Source: Chelonoidis abingdonii (lineage: Eukaryota; Chordata; Testudines; Testudinidae). Taken from it: 64,000 nt of DNA. The notes under the pieces were generated by a model, which worked only from the letters and a program-made list of their open reading frames with translations, was not told where the DNA came from and searched no databases. The position numbers and the translations under genes are program-made. The stretch covers positions 56,489,833 to 56,553,832 of the forward strand of contig NC_133777.1 in NCBI RefSeq assembly GCF_003597395.2. Reading direction: 5' to 3'. Below, piece after piece: positions 22,997-35,556 of the stretch (positions are counted from its first letter, which is position 1; each line of letters opens with the position of its first letter).

Positions 22997-25900
22997 GAAA
23001 CTATTAAGAGTATCTTGGATCAAGAACTAAAATTCAGAAAGATTAGAATTAGCCCCCTACAAGTTTTGCACCAGTGCAACTCCACTGATTTCAACAGTAC
23101 TCCTTCAGATTTTACATTACTGTGTCAGCAGAACTTGGCTCATGCTTTTAATTCGGTGGGCTGAGGAAGAACAAACAAGATAGTGTGGAGACTAACCTAT
23201 TTTTAGATCTGTTCTCACCTTATCCTCCTGTAAATGCATAAGCACAGAAAAAGTTTCCTTTTCTATTAATTTGATAGTCCTTCACTCAAGGGAAAAGTAG
23301 TCTTTTCATCTCTCCAAGTTTCTCCACTGTCATTACAGGTAATGCTTCAAGTTTCACAGTATTAATTCAGAAATCTAGAATTTTTTTTCCTCCAACTCCT
23401 ATACAAATACATGTTACTTAACTGTGAACACTGATGGATTTAGGTGACCAGCATGAGAAGAAGGGAACAAAAGAGGTCTACCAGCTGAAACTACAAATCA
23501 GAAAATCTGATTCCAGTTCTAGCTCTCATGTAAAAACATTAATTTGGCTTACCACTTAATTAGGGCTCCAAAATCATTCCATTATAAATGTCTAATTTCA
23601 AAACACAAATTTTTCTGAAACAACATCATGAGGGCAAAAAATTTCCATTTTCCAGCTCTGCCTTCATATTAAATTTTCTTGGGAAGTCAAGCAAAATCTT
23701 ATCATTTAGAGATAGTAGGGATGCGAGAAGCAGCATCACTATTTTCTGCCGTTTCAAAAAAAATTCTATCTACTCTAAGACAGAGCGAAAATAAAAGCAG
23801 AAGACATTTGAAAAACTGGATGTGGACAATTTTCAGTGGCTTTGCATAGTTTGACAAGAAACTTGCATTTATTAAGTTTATGACCATTTGGACTTTCTCC
23901 TGTACATAACTCAGTATGCGAATTTCCACTCTCTACAGGTGCATACATACAGAGCAATGTACTTTGGATGTACATTTTCAAACAAACATTCTTTTGCCAA
24001 AAAACATTAACTTAAAACCTGAACTTATTTTCTGTAAATTCAATTTTGGGTCAAACTCTAACATTATTCACTAGTTGCTTGAGTAAGGTGAACATGATTT
24101 ACCCCTTTATTGTGTCAATTTCAATGATCCTAAAGAGTCAACGTTTGAAGAAAATTGGTTCCATGGTTTTAAATTTATGAACATTTAACTTCAGCAACCC
24201 CTAGAAGTACCTTTACTCTCATATACTCTCATGTACAAAAAAAAAAGACAACAACATTAGGTAGGAGTAAAGCCTCTAGTAATAAACTTTAGGGAAAAGC
24301 TTTAATAAACTTCCTGTAATTTTAAAATATTGCAAAACTGGAAAGTTCAAATAAAACTGGAGAACATGGAAAAATATGAAAGTTTCCATTTAACAACTTA
24401 CTACAAGTAACTGACAGGTAAAACCCTCAGATATGATAATTTGGCCAAGAACCCTGAGAGATGGGAATACCTTAAAACTTGGAATGTTGATGACAACTGG
24501 GGACATTTTAAAATTAAGTCCACTGCAGTTTATCCACACACAAGTAACCTAATTACCAAGGTTTGAGAAGTCTGCAGCCACATGAGCCCAGCCATTGTAG
24601 AGACAGATGAGATAAAGTGGTTGTGAACTTTTCATGACTAGGAGAAAGGGGAAAGTGGAAAAAGACTTGCACTGTTTAAAACAAAAAAAAAAAAAAGGAA
24701 TATTCTCTACAAGCTTTGAGCACAAAATTTAATTCCAAGTTGGAAGAAATTCACAAGATAGCCAGGGGAAGTAAGTAGAACTCCTTTTTAAGGACCTTTG
24801 CTTCTGGGTATAGAAAACCTGATGATCTCTCCGTAGGAGGAGAATTAGCTGATCTCTCTATCAGATGAACTATCAAAAGGCAGACCCAAATCTCTTATGA
24901 ATTAACAAGTAGCCCACTATGTTAGGGAGTGTAATAAAGAAAGAAATACTTTTTTAGAAGCCAAAGCAGAAGATCTTTTGTGTTTCAAAGCAAAGCTTTC
25001 TCCTGTAAAAAGATTCCTAATAAAATTCAAAGAGACCTCTTAAGAGCTACCACCACTGGAGTTCAGCAAGATACTGTATTCCATGCCAGCACACTCAGAC
25101 CTCTTATATGGATAGATAATCTGTTCCTGATTCTAGAACTGGTGAACTCGAAGTAACTGGATCAGGTTTGATTAGATTAGAATAAAACTAGATTAGAACA
25201 CTAGAACTCACATACCTAGGTTGCAACTATTAGGATTAAGAGTGCTCTGACCCCAAAGAGAAAGCAAAATCAGAGGCATTTTGAGTCGTGTTTTCCTACA
25301 AACAAGTTCATTGGAGGTTCTCTCCCCTCTTCTTGGGAAAAAGTGAATTTACTGTGTTGCCTTTTAAAGACCACCCATATTGGGAATTTTTTATTTGGCT
25401 TAGAGAATTTGTCTTCTCTAGACTACAGCCAGCCTCCAGCAGCATCTGATGAAGGATGCATTTGGGCTACAGGCAAACTGCTGCTTAACACAGTAAGCAT
25501 GAGCAAGCCCTTCCCTTCAATGTATTGAGAACAACACTATTACCTGTTGAGAGGGGGAAAAAATGCTGTGAGAAGTATATGAACTGGTCTTAACTACACA
25601 AAATTTAACTGCAACCTGGACTCGCCCGCTCTAGTGGGCTCCTCAATGAGTCTAAGGGTCATGGTCTGTCAAGAGTTCTTCAGCTGAGACTCAAAGCAGA
25701 GAGAGTATGGTCCCTGAATAAAACCAAGAATCATGAATGTCAGGGGTAATGTCAATGAGCCTCTTACGGTTCCAATGGGAAGGGCATTAGCTGAAAGTTC
25801 AGCAGTGGAGATGTCCCCTCAATGAGTCTCATAAGGATTGCATCACTGGAGCTTCACCCCAAACTTCAAGTGTTCTTGTCAATTAGATTTGTTTAAAAAT

Positions 25901-28900
25901 AGCATTTTGTCTCTTTTCAAATGAGCTCAGTACAAATCTACAGCAATATACTGAAAACAGAACAACAGCATCTTGCAACATCTATGTAACAAAATCTTTT
26001 TAAAAAAATGTATTGAACCATTGCCATTATTTGATTTATACTTGAGCTCAATGTGCAGATACTATACTACCTCACCACATGAAAGCAGCAAGAGAATCAA
26101 AAGGATGTTATACAATTTCTAATTTGTTAAAGAATAACCAGAAAAAAGTGGATGCTTAGAGTTGGGAGAATAACTGATTTTTCAGTTTGCAGACAGTTCT
26201 GAAAGGTTAAAAAAAAAATCAATTTGGGTTAAACAAAACATGAAACATTTCAGCAAATCAGAAAGTTGACAAAAACTCATTTCTTGTCAAACAAAGCATT
26301 CGTTTTATGAGAAATGAACTGATTTGTTTAGTTAATGGACACATCTTCACATAAAAATAATAGAAATGAAGGACTAGATTCACAAAACGGCCTGTGCCCC
26401 ATCTAACAACTTTCAGCCCAATTCTTAGGGCACTCACCCAGGATGTAGGAGACCCAGGTCCAATTCCCTTTTCTGCCTGATGTGGACAAGGGGTCTGAAT
26501 TAATAGTCCACAACTGCTCAGCAGCAGACAGTGGTAGTGCAGAGTTAGTACACTGTATTGCCGTATAGTATTTACTACTTAAACCTTCTGACTTTTTAAA
26601 GCATAATACTGCTCTGAAAAGCAATTATGTGTAAAATGACACCTTCTTACTTAAATCCACTTCCTGCTGACTTTGACTTAACTAAATTACTACATTGTAA
26701 GTCATGAAAAAGCCAGAATAGCTCTGAGACAGTAAGAGGAATTTTACCCTAGCTTGCATGTCAGCAAATAAATCATTCACTAAATCCCATTGGAGAATGT
26801 TTACTCTTGTGATGCCTGTGCCAGAAATAACCTGACTGAGTTTGCAGGAGTGGCAGCCAGAAAACACACATTTTATTTGTAAACTGAGCATGTTTGATGT
26901 TGAAGTCACGGAGGGACTAATGCAGAACCCCACAATGTCATTTCTCATAAATGAATTGCACTTTAAAACACTGGCCTTAGTCATGATTAAGTAAGAAGCA
27001 GCCATTTACATGGCCATTTACATAATTTAAGTGCTGTACAAATGAAGACCCTGACCCTGCCACTGAATCCTTGTAAAACTCATGTGTCTATGTGAAGCCA
27101 CAGTGAAGTCAATGGAGCTCCAGAGATCCACTTGGGTCCCAATCCTGCACAATATATTAAATCTCTGCACCCCCAAGAAGTACCACTCATTTTTTTAAAA
27201 AGGGGGAAATGCGGGGGAAAGGGAAGAGCAGATAAGAAACTTTCCAAGTAACACAAAGGAGATAAGGATTCGCAGACTGGCAGTGAGGAATTCCTAAAAC
27301 CCGTCTGCCTCCTGACAAAATGTACTACTTTATGAGAAAATGTGTTTTATGAAGGGAGGTAAAGTTATTTTTTACAATGCAGACTTCATCACTCCAATTC
27401 TCCTTCAATAAAGCAATTACCAGCAGAGCACAAATGTGAGCCTTAAAGCACTGGTGAATGAAATTCAGTCATTGAGGAATTCTGAACCTTCACTGAACCA
27501 CACACTTTACGACTCAAAGTACTGGTGCTTTCCCTTTACCTCTCAAATGGTTGCTTATTATAGTATATGCTGAGTGGTTCTTATGACCAAGTATTTCTTT
27601 TTACAATGCACATTACTTTTACTAGGATCATCAAAATTAAAATTAAACTAGAAATGAAAAAATGTACATATGGTATGTTCTATCATACATTTATGTGGAG
27701 TTTATTTCCTAACTTATTCAATTTTTCAGCCATTACTGTGAATTAGCCAGGTTCCACTGTAGTTCTGAGTACTTAATCACTAAGGTGTAGTGCCATCCAG
27801 TGTTATATTGAAAAATATTTTTGTTTGAGAAGTACGTTTGAACATTTTAGGCCTTGTCTGTATAGTTGAAACTGTGCTAGCTATAGCCTTATTTAAATAT
27901 GGTTCTCTGACTGATTCAGACAAATTTTATGTTAGGAAAGTTATGCTGCATAGTATTGCCTCACCCTCAAAGTAACTTCTAAAACAAATAAGGGAAACAA
28001 CTGTGCTATCATTTCCTGTAACAGACATGGCATCTAAAAATTGCCCACAGCAAAGCTTCTAGAAGCAACAAGTCCTTGCCAGTCACCATCTTTCCTCTGT
28101 GAAGTCAGAGGAGTTGAATATCAGTGGAGTTCAGAGAGTTTTAAAAGAACCACAACCTAAATGAAGATATTTGTTCCCCATCAAGAAGGGCACTGAGGTT
28201 AAATACATTAAAGACTGTAAAACGTTGAGATACTATGATAGCGGGGGCTATAAAAGTATCTTTGATAGACACATGTATGAATCAATTTAAAATAAACTGG
28301 CAAATTTTTTCCCCTGCCACATCTGTTGCCCACTTATATAAACAAGCCATCTTTTGTCACTAAGAAGTATCGAACCAAACTCCACTACCAAAGTCCACAT
28401 GGAGTTATGAAAATACATAAAGCTAAAAATCACACTGTGAAATCAGTCTGTTCTACTGCCTTACTTGGCTTCACTCCATAATACATATATTAATAGCATT
28501 TAGGTCTTATAGGCAAGCATATGGACAAAATCATGGCAATTCTGAGGAACTGTGCCAGCAGACTAAATATTTCTTGGAGAAATACAATGAGCAGCCAATC
28601 TAGTGTGGAAAGGGGGTGTCTCCAGTTTGATCCATCTCTGCAGCACCTCCCTCTGTGCTGCATCTGAATAATTCAATACTAACTTGCTGCTCTCAGTTGT
28701 TTCAGGATGAGCAAATTCCAGAGGGGCTCCTTTAGTCCGCTACTCCTGTGAAGGGAAATTTGAATCTTGAAGGCCAACACATCAGAGACTAGATGGATGG
28801 AATCTGCAGCAGGTCTATATAGTCTGGACTCATGGAACTACTGAGAGGGCAAGTAAGTCATGCAATTATATCCCTATAACTTCTGGGGAGGTGTTTTTCC

Positions 28901-30114
28901 CCTACATCATTGTTTTAATGCTCTGAAGTTTGATAGCTGTGCCTAGGTAAAAAATTAGCCTCTTATATGCCTGTATTGTAAGGTTATATGGTAGCCACCT
29001 CTTCTACTTGATAGCTACTGAGTTGCTGAAAGTGAACAAACCACCATAAAAAAACCTTCTAAAAGCTACCTCTTCCTTCACATCTCCATCCCAAATAGTG
29101 ACCGGTTTAATATTTTTAAACAAAACCAAAAATCCCACATTAACAATTGGAGGGGCTTGCATTTGGTGTTTAGTACAAGCTAAGTTCTTGCTATCAGTGT
29201 TAAACCTTGTAGTTTACAACAGGACAACAAGACCATCAACTATTCAACATGTAGATGTAGCTATACATTTGTAGTGGCTAGAACAGTAAGCACACATGAC
29301 AGAACCATAGACATGGGAGAATGTCATTCTGGAAAATGGGAAGTGTCCAACAACATTAACATTGTGCAGAAAAACACATACTAAAATGGTACTTTGATAC
29401 CAAGCAGGAAAATTATGAAGTTTTATATATTTAGTATAGTACTGTTGCTCTCTTAATGAAAATAGAGGCCTTGTTGAAACAATATATCGCTTTGCAAAAT
29501 TCCAGTATACAACTATTTCCAAAAAGGCAGCAGCTCCTCTGGGTCTTTTGCTAAATACAACTTTTGGAAGGCCAGCACCTGCACTTCATTGCACCGTAGT
29601 GTATAATGAAAGCTAAATTCAGAGGTGCATAAAAACAGCACTCTGCCTTGCATGACTGCCTTCATGTATGTCACTCAGTATTACTTTAAATGTTCGCAGC
29701 TATTGACAGTGCGCCAGACAAGAAAACTGAAGGAAGCTCACTATGGGTTTGTTTCATGGGGAATGATTTAAAATATGAATTCACTCATGACCTCACACAG
29801 GATTTGAACCCAAACCCCAAGAAGTAAAGATCACCTTACCTTATCACATTCAACTAACTGGAATATTTTTATTTTTTGAAACAAGAACTAAATGAAAAGT
29901 TATAGACAGAGCACTGCAAAATTAAGTCCTGCATATCCACAGCAATGAAAGTGACAACGCAAACTTAATCAAATTGCTGTGCCAATGTGCCTTGAACATT
30001 CTGAGAGAAATCCATCTCTAGGCCTGAAAGGGCAGTTCACTCTATTTTTCACTCTGTGGTAAGACTGCCAAAAAGGGTCCAACATATTATGTAAGCTAGA
30101 CCACTCGGATACCC
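22997..30114. other. TJP1 intron 2, largely unrecognised
   Basis: This is part of the 14.7-kb intron 2. It holds short old fragments (a SINE-like piece near 23050-23140, a tRNA-like SINE piece at 26390-26500, a short TIR-element start near 27850). No exon or gene was recognised. Open frames up to 107 residues have no family features. Confidence 0.5.
26390..26500 (+). repeat. Possible tRNA-derived SINE fragment
   Basis: The stretch 'TTAGGGCACTCACCCAGGAT' followed by 'GACCCAGGTCCAATTCCC' resembles a tRNA-like head, with a weak box A region and a box B (GGTCCAATTCC, compare GGTTCGAATCC). It lacks a clear tail. The assignment is by pattern only. Confidence 0.35.
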
Positions 30115-31261
30115 TGACACCCCAATATTCACCGCTGTCATGTAATTAAGATATGTTTTGTACAAAGTATGTCCTGTGAGGTATCATTCGAAAAGTCAAT
30201 CTACTAGACATTAATATCTTGTTGGATTGTATGTTTTATCATCATATGTGACATTATGAAGATTGGCAATGTGTGTGTTACTGAAACATAATGTGAGTTG
30301 AAAAAAAACAAACATTCACAAGCATCCTTTCAGGTACAACAATAAAAAGGCCAAAAAATGTTAATGGCTTACTGGGGAAATGCACATAAGCACAACAATG
30401 ACCCCAGGAACTGTGTACAATAGAAACCTCTCAGATATAGCCCTACAGAATGGGAACTGTTTGATCCAGGAGACAGCAAAAGAGCTTTCCAGCAAGTGGG
30501 AAGAAGATATAAAAAGGAGGACAAAGGCATCATGAGGATACCTCACGCTCCCTGTAACAACACACCTGGAAATACCTGAGGGGCAAGGACTGAACTGTGG
30601 GAAGTGATGGTCCCAGGCTAAAAGGATTCTTAGTCTGTGTATGAAAACCTGGGAAAGCCAAGGCAACTTGTGCCTTAAGAATCTGCCAGCATGTTTATCA
30701 CTCAGGGTGAGAATTTGCTAATTTATATCCTATCTAGTGTGTTAAACTCAGTTTGTGGTTTTTGTTTATTTACTAAGGTAATCTGCTTTGATCCATTTGC
30801 TATCCCTTATAATCATTTAAAATCTATCTTATGTAGTTAATAAATTTGTTTTTGGTTATTCTGAAACCAGTTTGTTGAATTCATAACTATGGCAGGGGGG
30901 AGAGGAGAAAGAAAGCTGTGCACGTCTTCCTCCACATTGAGGGAGGGGGTGGATTTCATGAGCTTATGCTGTACAGATTCCTGTGCAGCGCAAGACAATA
31001 CAATTTTAGACTTACACTCGAGAGGGGGCATGCACTTGAGTATTGGTCAATTCCAGAGCTGAGTCTTTCCACACAGAGCTGATCTCAGTGTCAGTGTCTT
31101 TCTGCAGCTGGGTGTGGCCTTACCAGTGTGTGTGCTGGAGGAGACTTGAGGGCCTGACTCAGCAGGGCAATGTGAGAGAACCCAGACTGGCAGAACCAGC
31201 GGGCTCAGGATACCCCAATACATCAGGTGGACCTCCAGAGGGGGCAGTGGGCAACCTGTCA
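30115..31261 (+). repeat. LTR-like dispersed repeat with AATAAA
   Basis: A 1.15-kb block starts TGACACCCCAATATTC and ends near AACCTGTCA. It contains a poly(A)-signal-like AGTTAATAAATTTG at about 30835-30850, after 'ttaaaatctatcttatgtag'. It resembles a repeat I recall as common in turtle genomes and belongs to the same general class as the one at 33.5-35.0 kb. No retroviral-type reading frame is present. The ends are approximate and no target duplication was found. Confidence 0.45.
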
Positions 31262-32085
31262 CATACAATATCAGATGTTCACAACTTTCCATCACTACCA
31301 GCTTGAGCAAGATATGAACTAGTGATCAAGAGGCACAGACAGATATATCTATATCATAGGGCAGCCCCTTCCTGGGACAACCTCCAGCTGTAGGGCTGCT
31401 GCTGAACAAGTGCACCTGCATCAGTTTCCCTCCTTCAGAGTCCTCACTAATTCCACACCAGGCTCTTTCTGCTCCTTACCACTACTTTTTGCATGCAGTT
31501 TATTACAAAAATGTATGGCAAAACAGTCCATAACAAAAGTCCCAAAACAGTCTCTCAGAGCGAATGTATACAGTTTTTAAAATCTACATCCTCTAGTCCC
31601 TATATGCCCTACATAGGGCACTCCAGCATCATCCACCGTACCTGGGCTCTTCATTCGTGCTCTCCTGACCTTTTAGCAGGACAGTCACCTCAGCCCTTCT
31701 AGCTAGAGTGCAATCCCATTTTTCCTAGTTGGAAACCCCATAACTTCTATGCTGGAAGTTCACCCTCCCCTGGCTCCAACTTTCCACAGAGATGTCAATG
31801 GTTAAGCCCCTCCACTAGCTTTAAGCTCTCTCCAGCCCTCGGCTTTGGCTCCCCATGATAAAAAAGTCAGCAGATGACTCTTGCTGCTGCTCTCTGGTCT
31901 TCAGCCTCTGAGCCCTGGCTCTCCGGCTTGGGGTAGTCAACTGGCAAACTCCTCTTGCTGATCTCTTGCCTTCAGCCTTTCCCCAGGACCCACCTACAGC
32001 TTCTTTCTGGTCTCAGGCAGCTCTCACCTGCCAATCTCACTCCCAACCAGCTCTGACCTGCCCTTTTCTTGACTGCCTCAGGTCT
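31262..32085. other. Intron 2 stretch, GC-moderate, unrecognised
   Basis: This C/T-rich stretch ('ctcttgctgatctcttgcct', 'ctgacctgcccttttcttga') looks like degraded dispersed repeat, but I could not identify it. There is no credible coding sequence. Confidence 0.4.
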
Positions 32086-32455
32086 GGTCTACCTTAGAAT
32101 TTACATCGACCTAGCTACGTCGCTATGGGGTGTAAAAACATGTATTTCAGTGGGTGACATAATTAAGCTGACCTAACTCCTACTGTAGATGTAGCGAAGT
32201 CAATGGAGAAATTCTTCTGTTGCCCTAGCTATCACCCTTCCATTGACTCAGACATAGGTTAGGGATTTGTTACAGCAGTGAATGGGTGAGATTCTGTGGC
32301 CTGCATTGTGCAGGAGGTCAAACTAGATGATCATAATGGTCCCTTCTGACCTTAAAAAGTCTATGAGTCTATGAAAGAAGAATCTATGCTGTGGTGCTAC
32401 AGCAGCATAGCTGGGGCTGTGCTGCTATAGCACTTGTAATGTAGACACTGCTTCG
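32086..32455. mobile_element. Short TIR element (MITE) with nested CR1 tail
   Basis: The segment starts GGTCTACCTTAG and ends near AATGTAGACACTG, resembling the 'GGTCTACACT' family at 718-975. It is interrupted at about 32276-32375 by a CR1 3' end. The interior has phrases such as 'cgacctagctacgtcgctat' typical of this reptile element. Confidence 0.5.
32276..32375 (+). mobile_element. CR1 LINE 3' tail, nested
   Basis: 'gattctgtggcctgcattgt' through 'ggtcccttctgaccttaaaa' is the CR1 3' UTR, ending in TCTATGAGTCTATGAA, two copies of the terminal repeat unit characteristic of CR1. It is plus-oriented and severely 5'-truncated. It sits inside the surrounding short TIR element, so it inserted later. 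Confidence 0.8.
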
Positions 32456-33499
32456 GTCCGTACGCTAAGAAGGTTCTGACTAACCAGGGCTGTCCCAGCT
32501 CTAGGGCCCAGGAGCCCTCTTTTAAGCCCACTTGGGAGTCAGCTGATAAGTCACAGGCACACGGTCTTCTTCCCTCTTAAAGGGCTAGTACCACCCTCTA
32601 ACAATTTCATCATCATTTTATTAATCTATTTAGGAAGTTAACACGTTTCAGTACTATGGTCCATACACACTCCCAACTTCACATGTTTTCCCATGAACTT
32701 ACTACTCAGGTCTAATTTATCAATTTGTGTCTACTGCCTCTTTCTGTCCTTCTCTCTTTATTTCTTGACTTTAGTATCTTTTCCACTTTAACAACTGTTT
32801 TCTATAGGTCCTTTTCCATCTCACCTTCACAATCTCCCCCAGAGGTTCAGAACACATTCTGTAGATTAGCAGCAGTGTAACAAAGCAATCAAATTTAAGA
32901 AACAAAAGTTTAGAACTAGTCTTGACCCTATGATGCTGCTTTGGAAGACGATTACTTCTCAGCTGTAGAGCAGACTGAAGCAAGAGTTAGCCAGCCTGAT
33001 GTATACATGTAATCCTAATATGCATACTTTATCCAGAGGCAAACCCAATGTCTTGAAAAGTATGTATGTGCGGTGAACGGTGTACTATAAACCCTTAATT
33101 AGTACAGGATGGTGGGAATCCATTAGAACATATTAGTGCCAGAGAAAGGTTCAAAGGTTTGGTTTGTTTTTTTTTTACTTGAAAGATTTACATTATCAAT
33201 GCTGATATTAGATAAAATATTGCATTAGTGAATTGCTTAATGTCACAGCATTAAAAGAATGTAATCAAAATGTGTGTTACAATTGATACTGAAGTCCAAT
33301 CAATCAATTTAAAACTTACATGGAATTAAGTCATTTTGTTATTAATGATGTGTAAACTTGTTAATTATGTGTATAATGTAGTAGCAAACATTTACATTGT
33401 GTATATCCCTGTAACTAAATAACCTACCAAACGAGGAAGAAGCCTTGTGGAACGTAACAAAGAAATTTAACAGAAAAGTGCTAATTTCAAAGCAAGGGG
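32456..33499. other. Intron 2 stretch, nothing recognised
   Basis: AT-rich sequence without an exon or a repeat I can name. The last 150 bp may already belong to the LTR-like repeat that follows. Confidence 0.4.
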
Positions 33500-34049
33500 T
33501 CAGTTTGTGTGATGGGGCCATGGATCAGCCTTCCCATCGCACTCCCCATGCCAGTAGCTGGCCCAAGCCAAGGAATCTAATGATCCAACCAGACGACCAA
33601 ATTCAGTGATGAATCCTGGTCACGTGCCGCCTGAGGTATGTTACGCATGTGCTAAGACGACTGTGTGTGATAACTGGAGGTCAAAGACTCAAAATGCATT
33701 CTTTACTCTCCAGCATCAACAGAAAAGCCCATCTGGGTAGTGACACTGTCAACTTGTTTTCTGAAGAAGCTCTAACTATGGATTCAAGGAAAGATCCTGG
33801 ATCTCTGGACTCTTACAGGGAAGTGTACCAGACGCTAAGCAGAGTTGCCCAGAGACAAAGACTTTTGAGAAACTGGCAGTTTATAACTTCACTGCCACTA
33901 TTTGGAATTGCAAACTGACTCACCTGTACATATATTTTTACCTGCTTTAACCTCTCAATAACTCTTATTTCCTTTTCTTAGATAATAAATCTTTAGTTAG
34001 TTTAGTATATAATTGGCTACCAGCATTCTCTTTGGTGTAAGATCTAGAG

Positions 34050-34378
34050 CAATGGTCCCCAACGCGGTGCCCTCGGGCACCATGGCGCCTGCCAGGGCAT
34101 CTATGGGGACCTGCGTACTGTCCGGCCGACGAGCATCTGCCGAAATGCCGCCAAGAAGCAGCCTTATCCAAAAGGTTGCACCGCCGAAATGCCACTGATT
34201 TTTGGCGGCATTTTGCTGGCGATGCCTCTGGATGATCCTGCTTGTCAGCGGCATTTCAGCAGCGACGCCTACTGATATTGCCGCTTCTCAGCATTTTGGC
34301 GGATGCTCGTCCACTGGCCACAGCCCTCGGTGGCTCGTCGTCTCACACCTGCCACATGAAAAAGGTTGAGGACCACTG
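34050..34378. mobile_element. Non-autonomous hAT transposon with perfect 8-bp duplication
   Basis: The left end CAATGGTCCCCAAC and right end GTTGAGGACCACTG are inverted (12 of 14). The element is flanked by identical ATCTAGAG at 34042-34049 and 34379-34386, the 8-bp target duplication typical of hAT transposons. It is 329 bp, with an interior of repeated 'GCCGAAATGCCGCC'-like phrases and no transposase. The flanking repeat rejoins cleanly when it is removed in thought, confirming the boundaries. Confidence 0.88.
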
Positions 34379-34469
34379 ATCTAGAGTATCAATTGATCTG
34401 GAGTAAGTGACTGGTCTCTTGGAACTTGGAGCAACCTAATGTGGCGTGGTTTTTGGTTTAAGTGACCAG

Positions 34470-34760
34470 TGGCTCCCCGGGCCACCCCACGCGTGCGCGG
34501 CCCCAGGTGGGGGCTGCGGGTCCTTCATGCCGTGACGCGCGCAGGCTCCAGCAAATCCTCCTCACACGTGAGCGGCGGCCTGCGATGTGGAACCCTCCGA
34601 CGGCCCCGCTTTTGAGGGAGCCCAGGGGAGGGGGAGAGAGAAGATGGCGGAGGTCTCGGCAGCGGCCGCCGTGTCCCAGCATCGCTTCTTCTGCCACAGC
34701 TGCAAGGGGGAGGTCAGCCCCAAGCTGCCGGAGTACATCATAAAAGTCCAGTTTGTGTGA
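34470..34760 (+). pseudogene. RNF115/RNF126-like first-exon fragment
   Basis: A GC-rich block contains a 5'-UTR-like stretch and an ATG at 34644. From there it encodes MAEVSAAAAVSQHRFFCHSC and then KGEVSPKLPEYI. This matches the N-terminus of the E3 ligase RNF115 (BCA2) and its paralogue RNF126, whose N-terminal zinc finger begins CHxC and should continue with CPRC. Here similarity stops after PEYI, about where I recall exon 1 of the family ending, and the frame runs six residues into flanking repeat and stops at 34758-34760 (38 residues). The second half of the zinc finger and the RING domain are absent. There is no poly(A), so it is not an ordinary retrocopy. It is most likely a non-functional captured fragment; a genuine alternative exon is less likely. 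Confidence 0.65.
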
Positions 34761-34975
34761 GTGGCAAGATAGACTGGGGAGTCTAAGGGGACTGTCTGTG
34801 AAGCCATGGTAAGACTGGTATTGTGATCCAGGAGTTCACATCTGTCACTGGGGTGGTGAAACGTAAGTATAGAACACACTACCAGCACAAGGTGTTTTTG
34901 TCCTGTTTTCTGACAGTCTGCCCTGAAGTAGGCACACTCAGTCGTGAGCCACTCCAGGCAGTGTGACAATTTATT

Positions 34976-35556
34976 AGAACAATCTACTCTGCCTACCACA
35001 GGTCAACACAAGCAGATGACTGAGGCCTCAAGCACAATTTCCAGCCAATTCTGGTCAGTACATGGTCAAAGAGTATGTGTCTCAGAAATACAGGTTTGTA
35101 CAAACTATTCTCAAACTGAAATTTTTATTTGTGGAAATTGTATTCTATTTACATTTAACTACACTGTCCTATAAAAGTTTCAGCAAAACAAGCGTTTGCA
35201 ACACATTTTTATGTTTAAATTACACAGTTATACTGCTAAAACTCTTAGCTTTGCAATGCATGAACTATACTTCAGCATAATTTTCAGTCGCGTGGGGATA
35301 TGTACAAAGAAGTTATTTAAGAAACTCAGGCAAGCTCAGGAGTGACTAGGTAATAAGTTGTCTTCTTGGCAAGTTTTACCAATAACTACTACTGTTTGAG
35401 CAGAGAATTTACAACAAATCTAATTTTAAACAAAGGAATGTGACAAAACCAGTTTCCTTTTCTTTTGCTTCCTGACATCTGGCTCTTTTCTATTGTTTTC
35501 AAAAGCTGCCAGTATCCTGAGTTATGCATACAGAATTAATTGTTGTAATAACTTAC
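34976..35556. other. Intron 2, 5' end
   Basis: Sequence between the LTR-like repeat and exon 2. Apart from the splice donor of exon 2 (GTAAGTTATT on the minus strand), nothing was recognised. Confidence 0.6.

Larger units (their letters stand above)
33500..34975 (+). repeat. LTR-like dispersed repeat carrying two insertions
   Basis: Sequence on both sides of two insertions reads as one old turtle-type repeat: 'ccagcattctctttggtgta' ... 'tatcaattgatctggagtaa' ... 'aagtccagtttgtgtgagtg' ... 'ctggtattgtgatccaggag'. An AATAAA lies near 33985. The insertions are a hAT element (34050-34378) and a GC-rich RNF115-like fragment (about 34470-34738). The repeat's ends are approximate. The 89-residue frame at 33649-33918 is within this repeat and is not considered a gene. 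Confidence 0.4.

Noticed and set aside
33649..33918. 89-residue open frame at the start of a transcribed-looking block with an AATAAA downstream
   Set aside because: It lies within an LTR-like dispersed repeat, has no recognisable domain and no splice context, so I treat it as chance.
34562..34999. 145-residue minus-strand frame over the GC-rich block
   Set aside because: It is antisense to the RNF115-like coding fragment and runs into repeat sequence without any motif.
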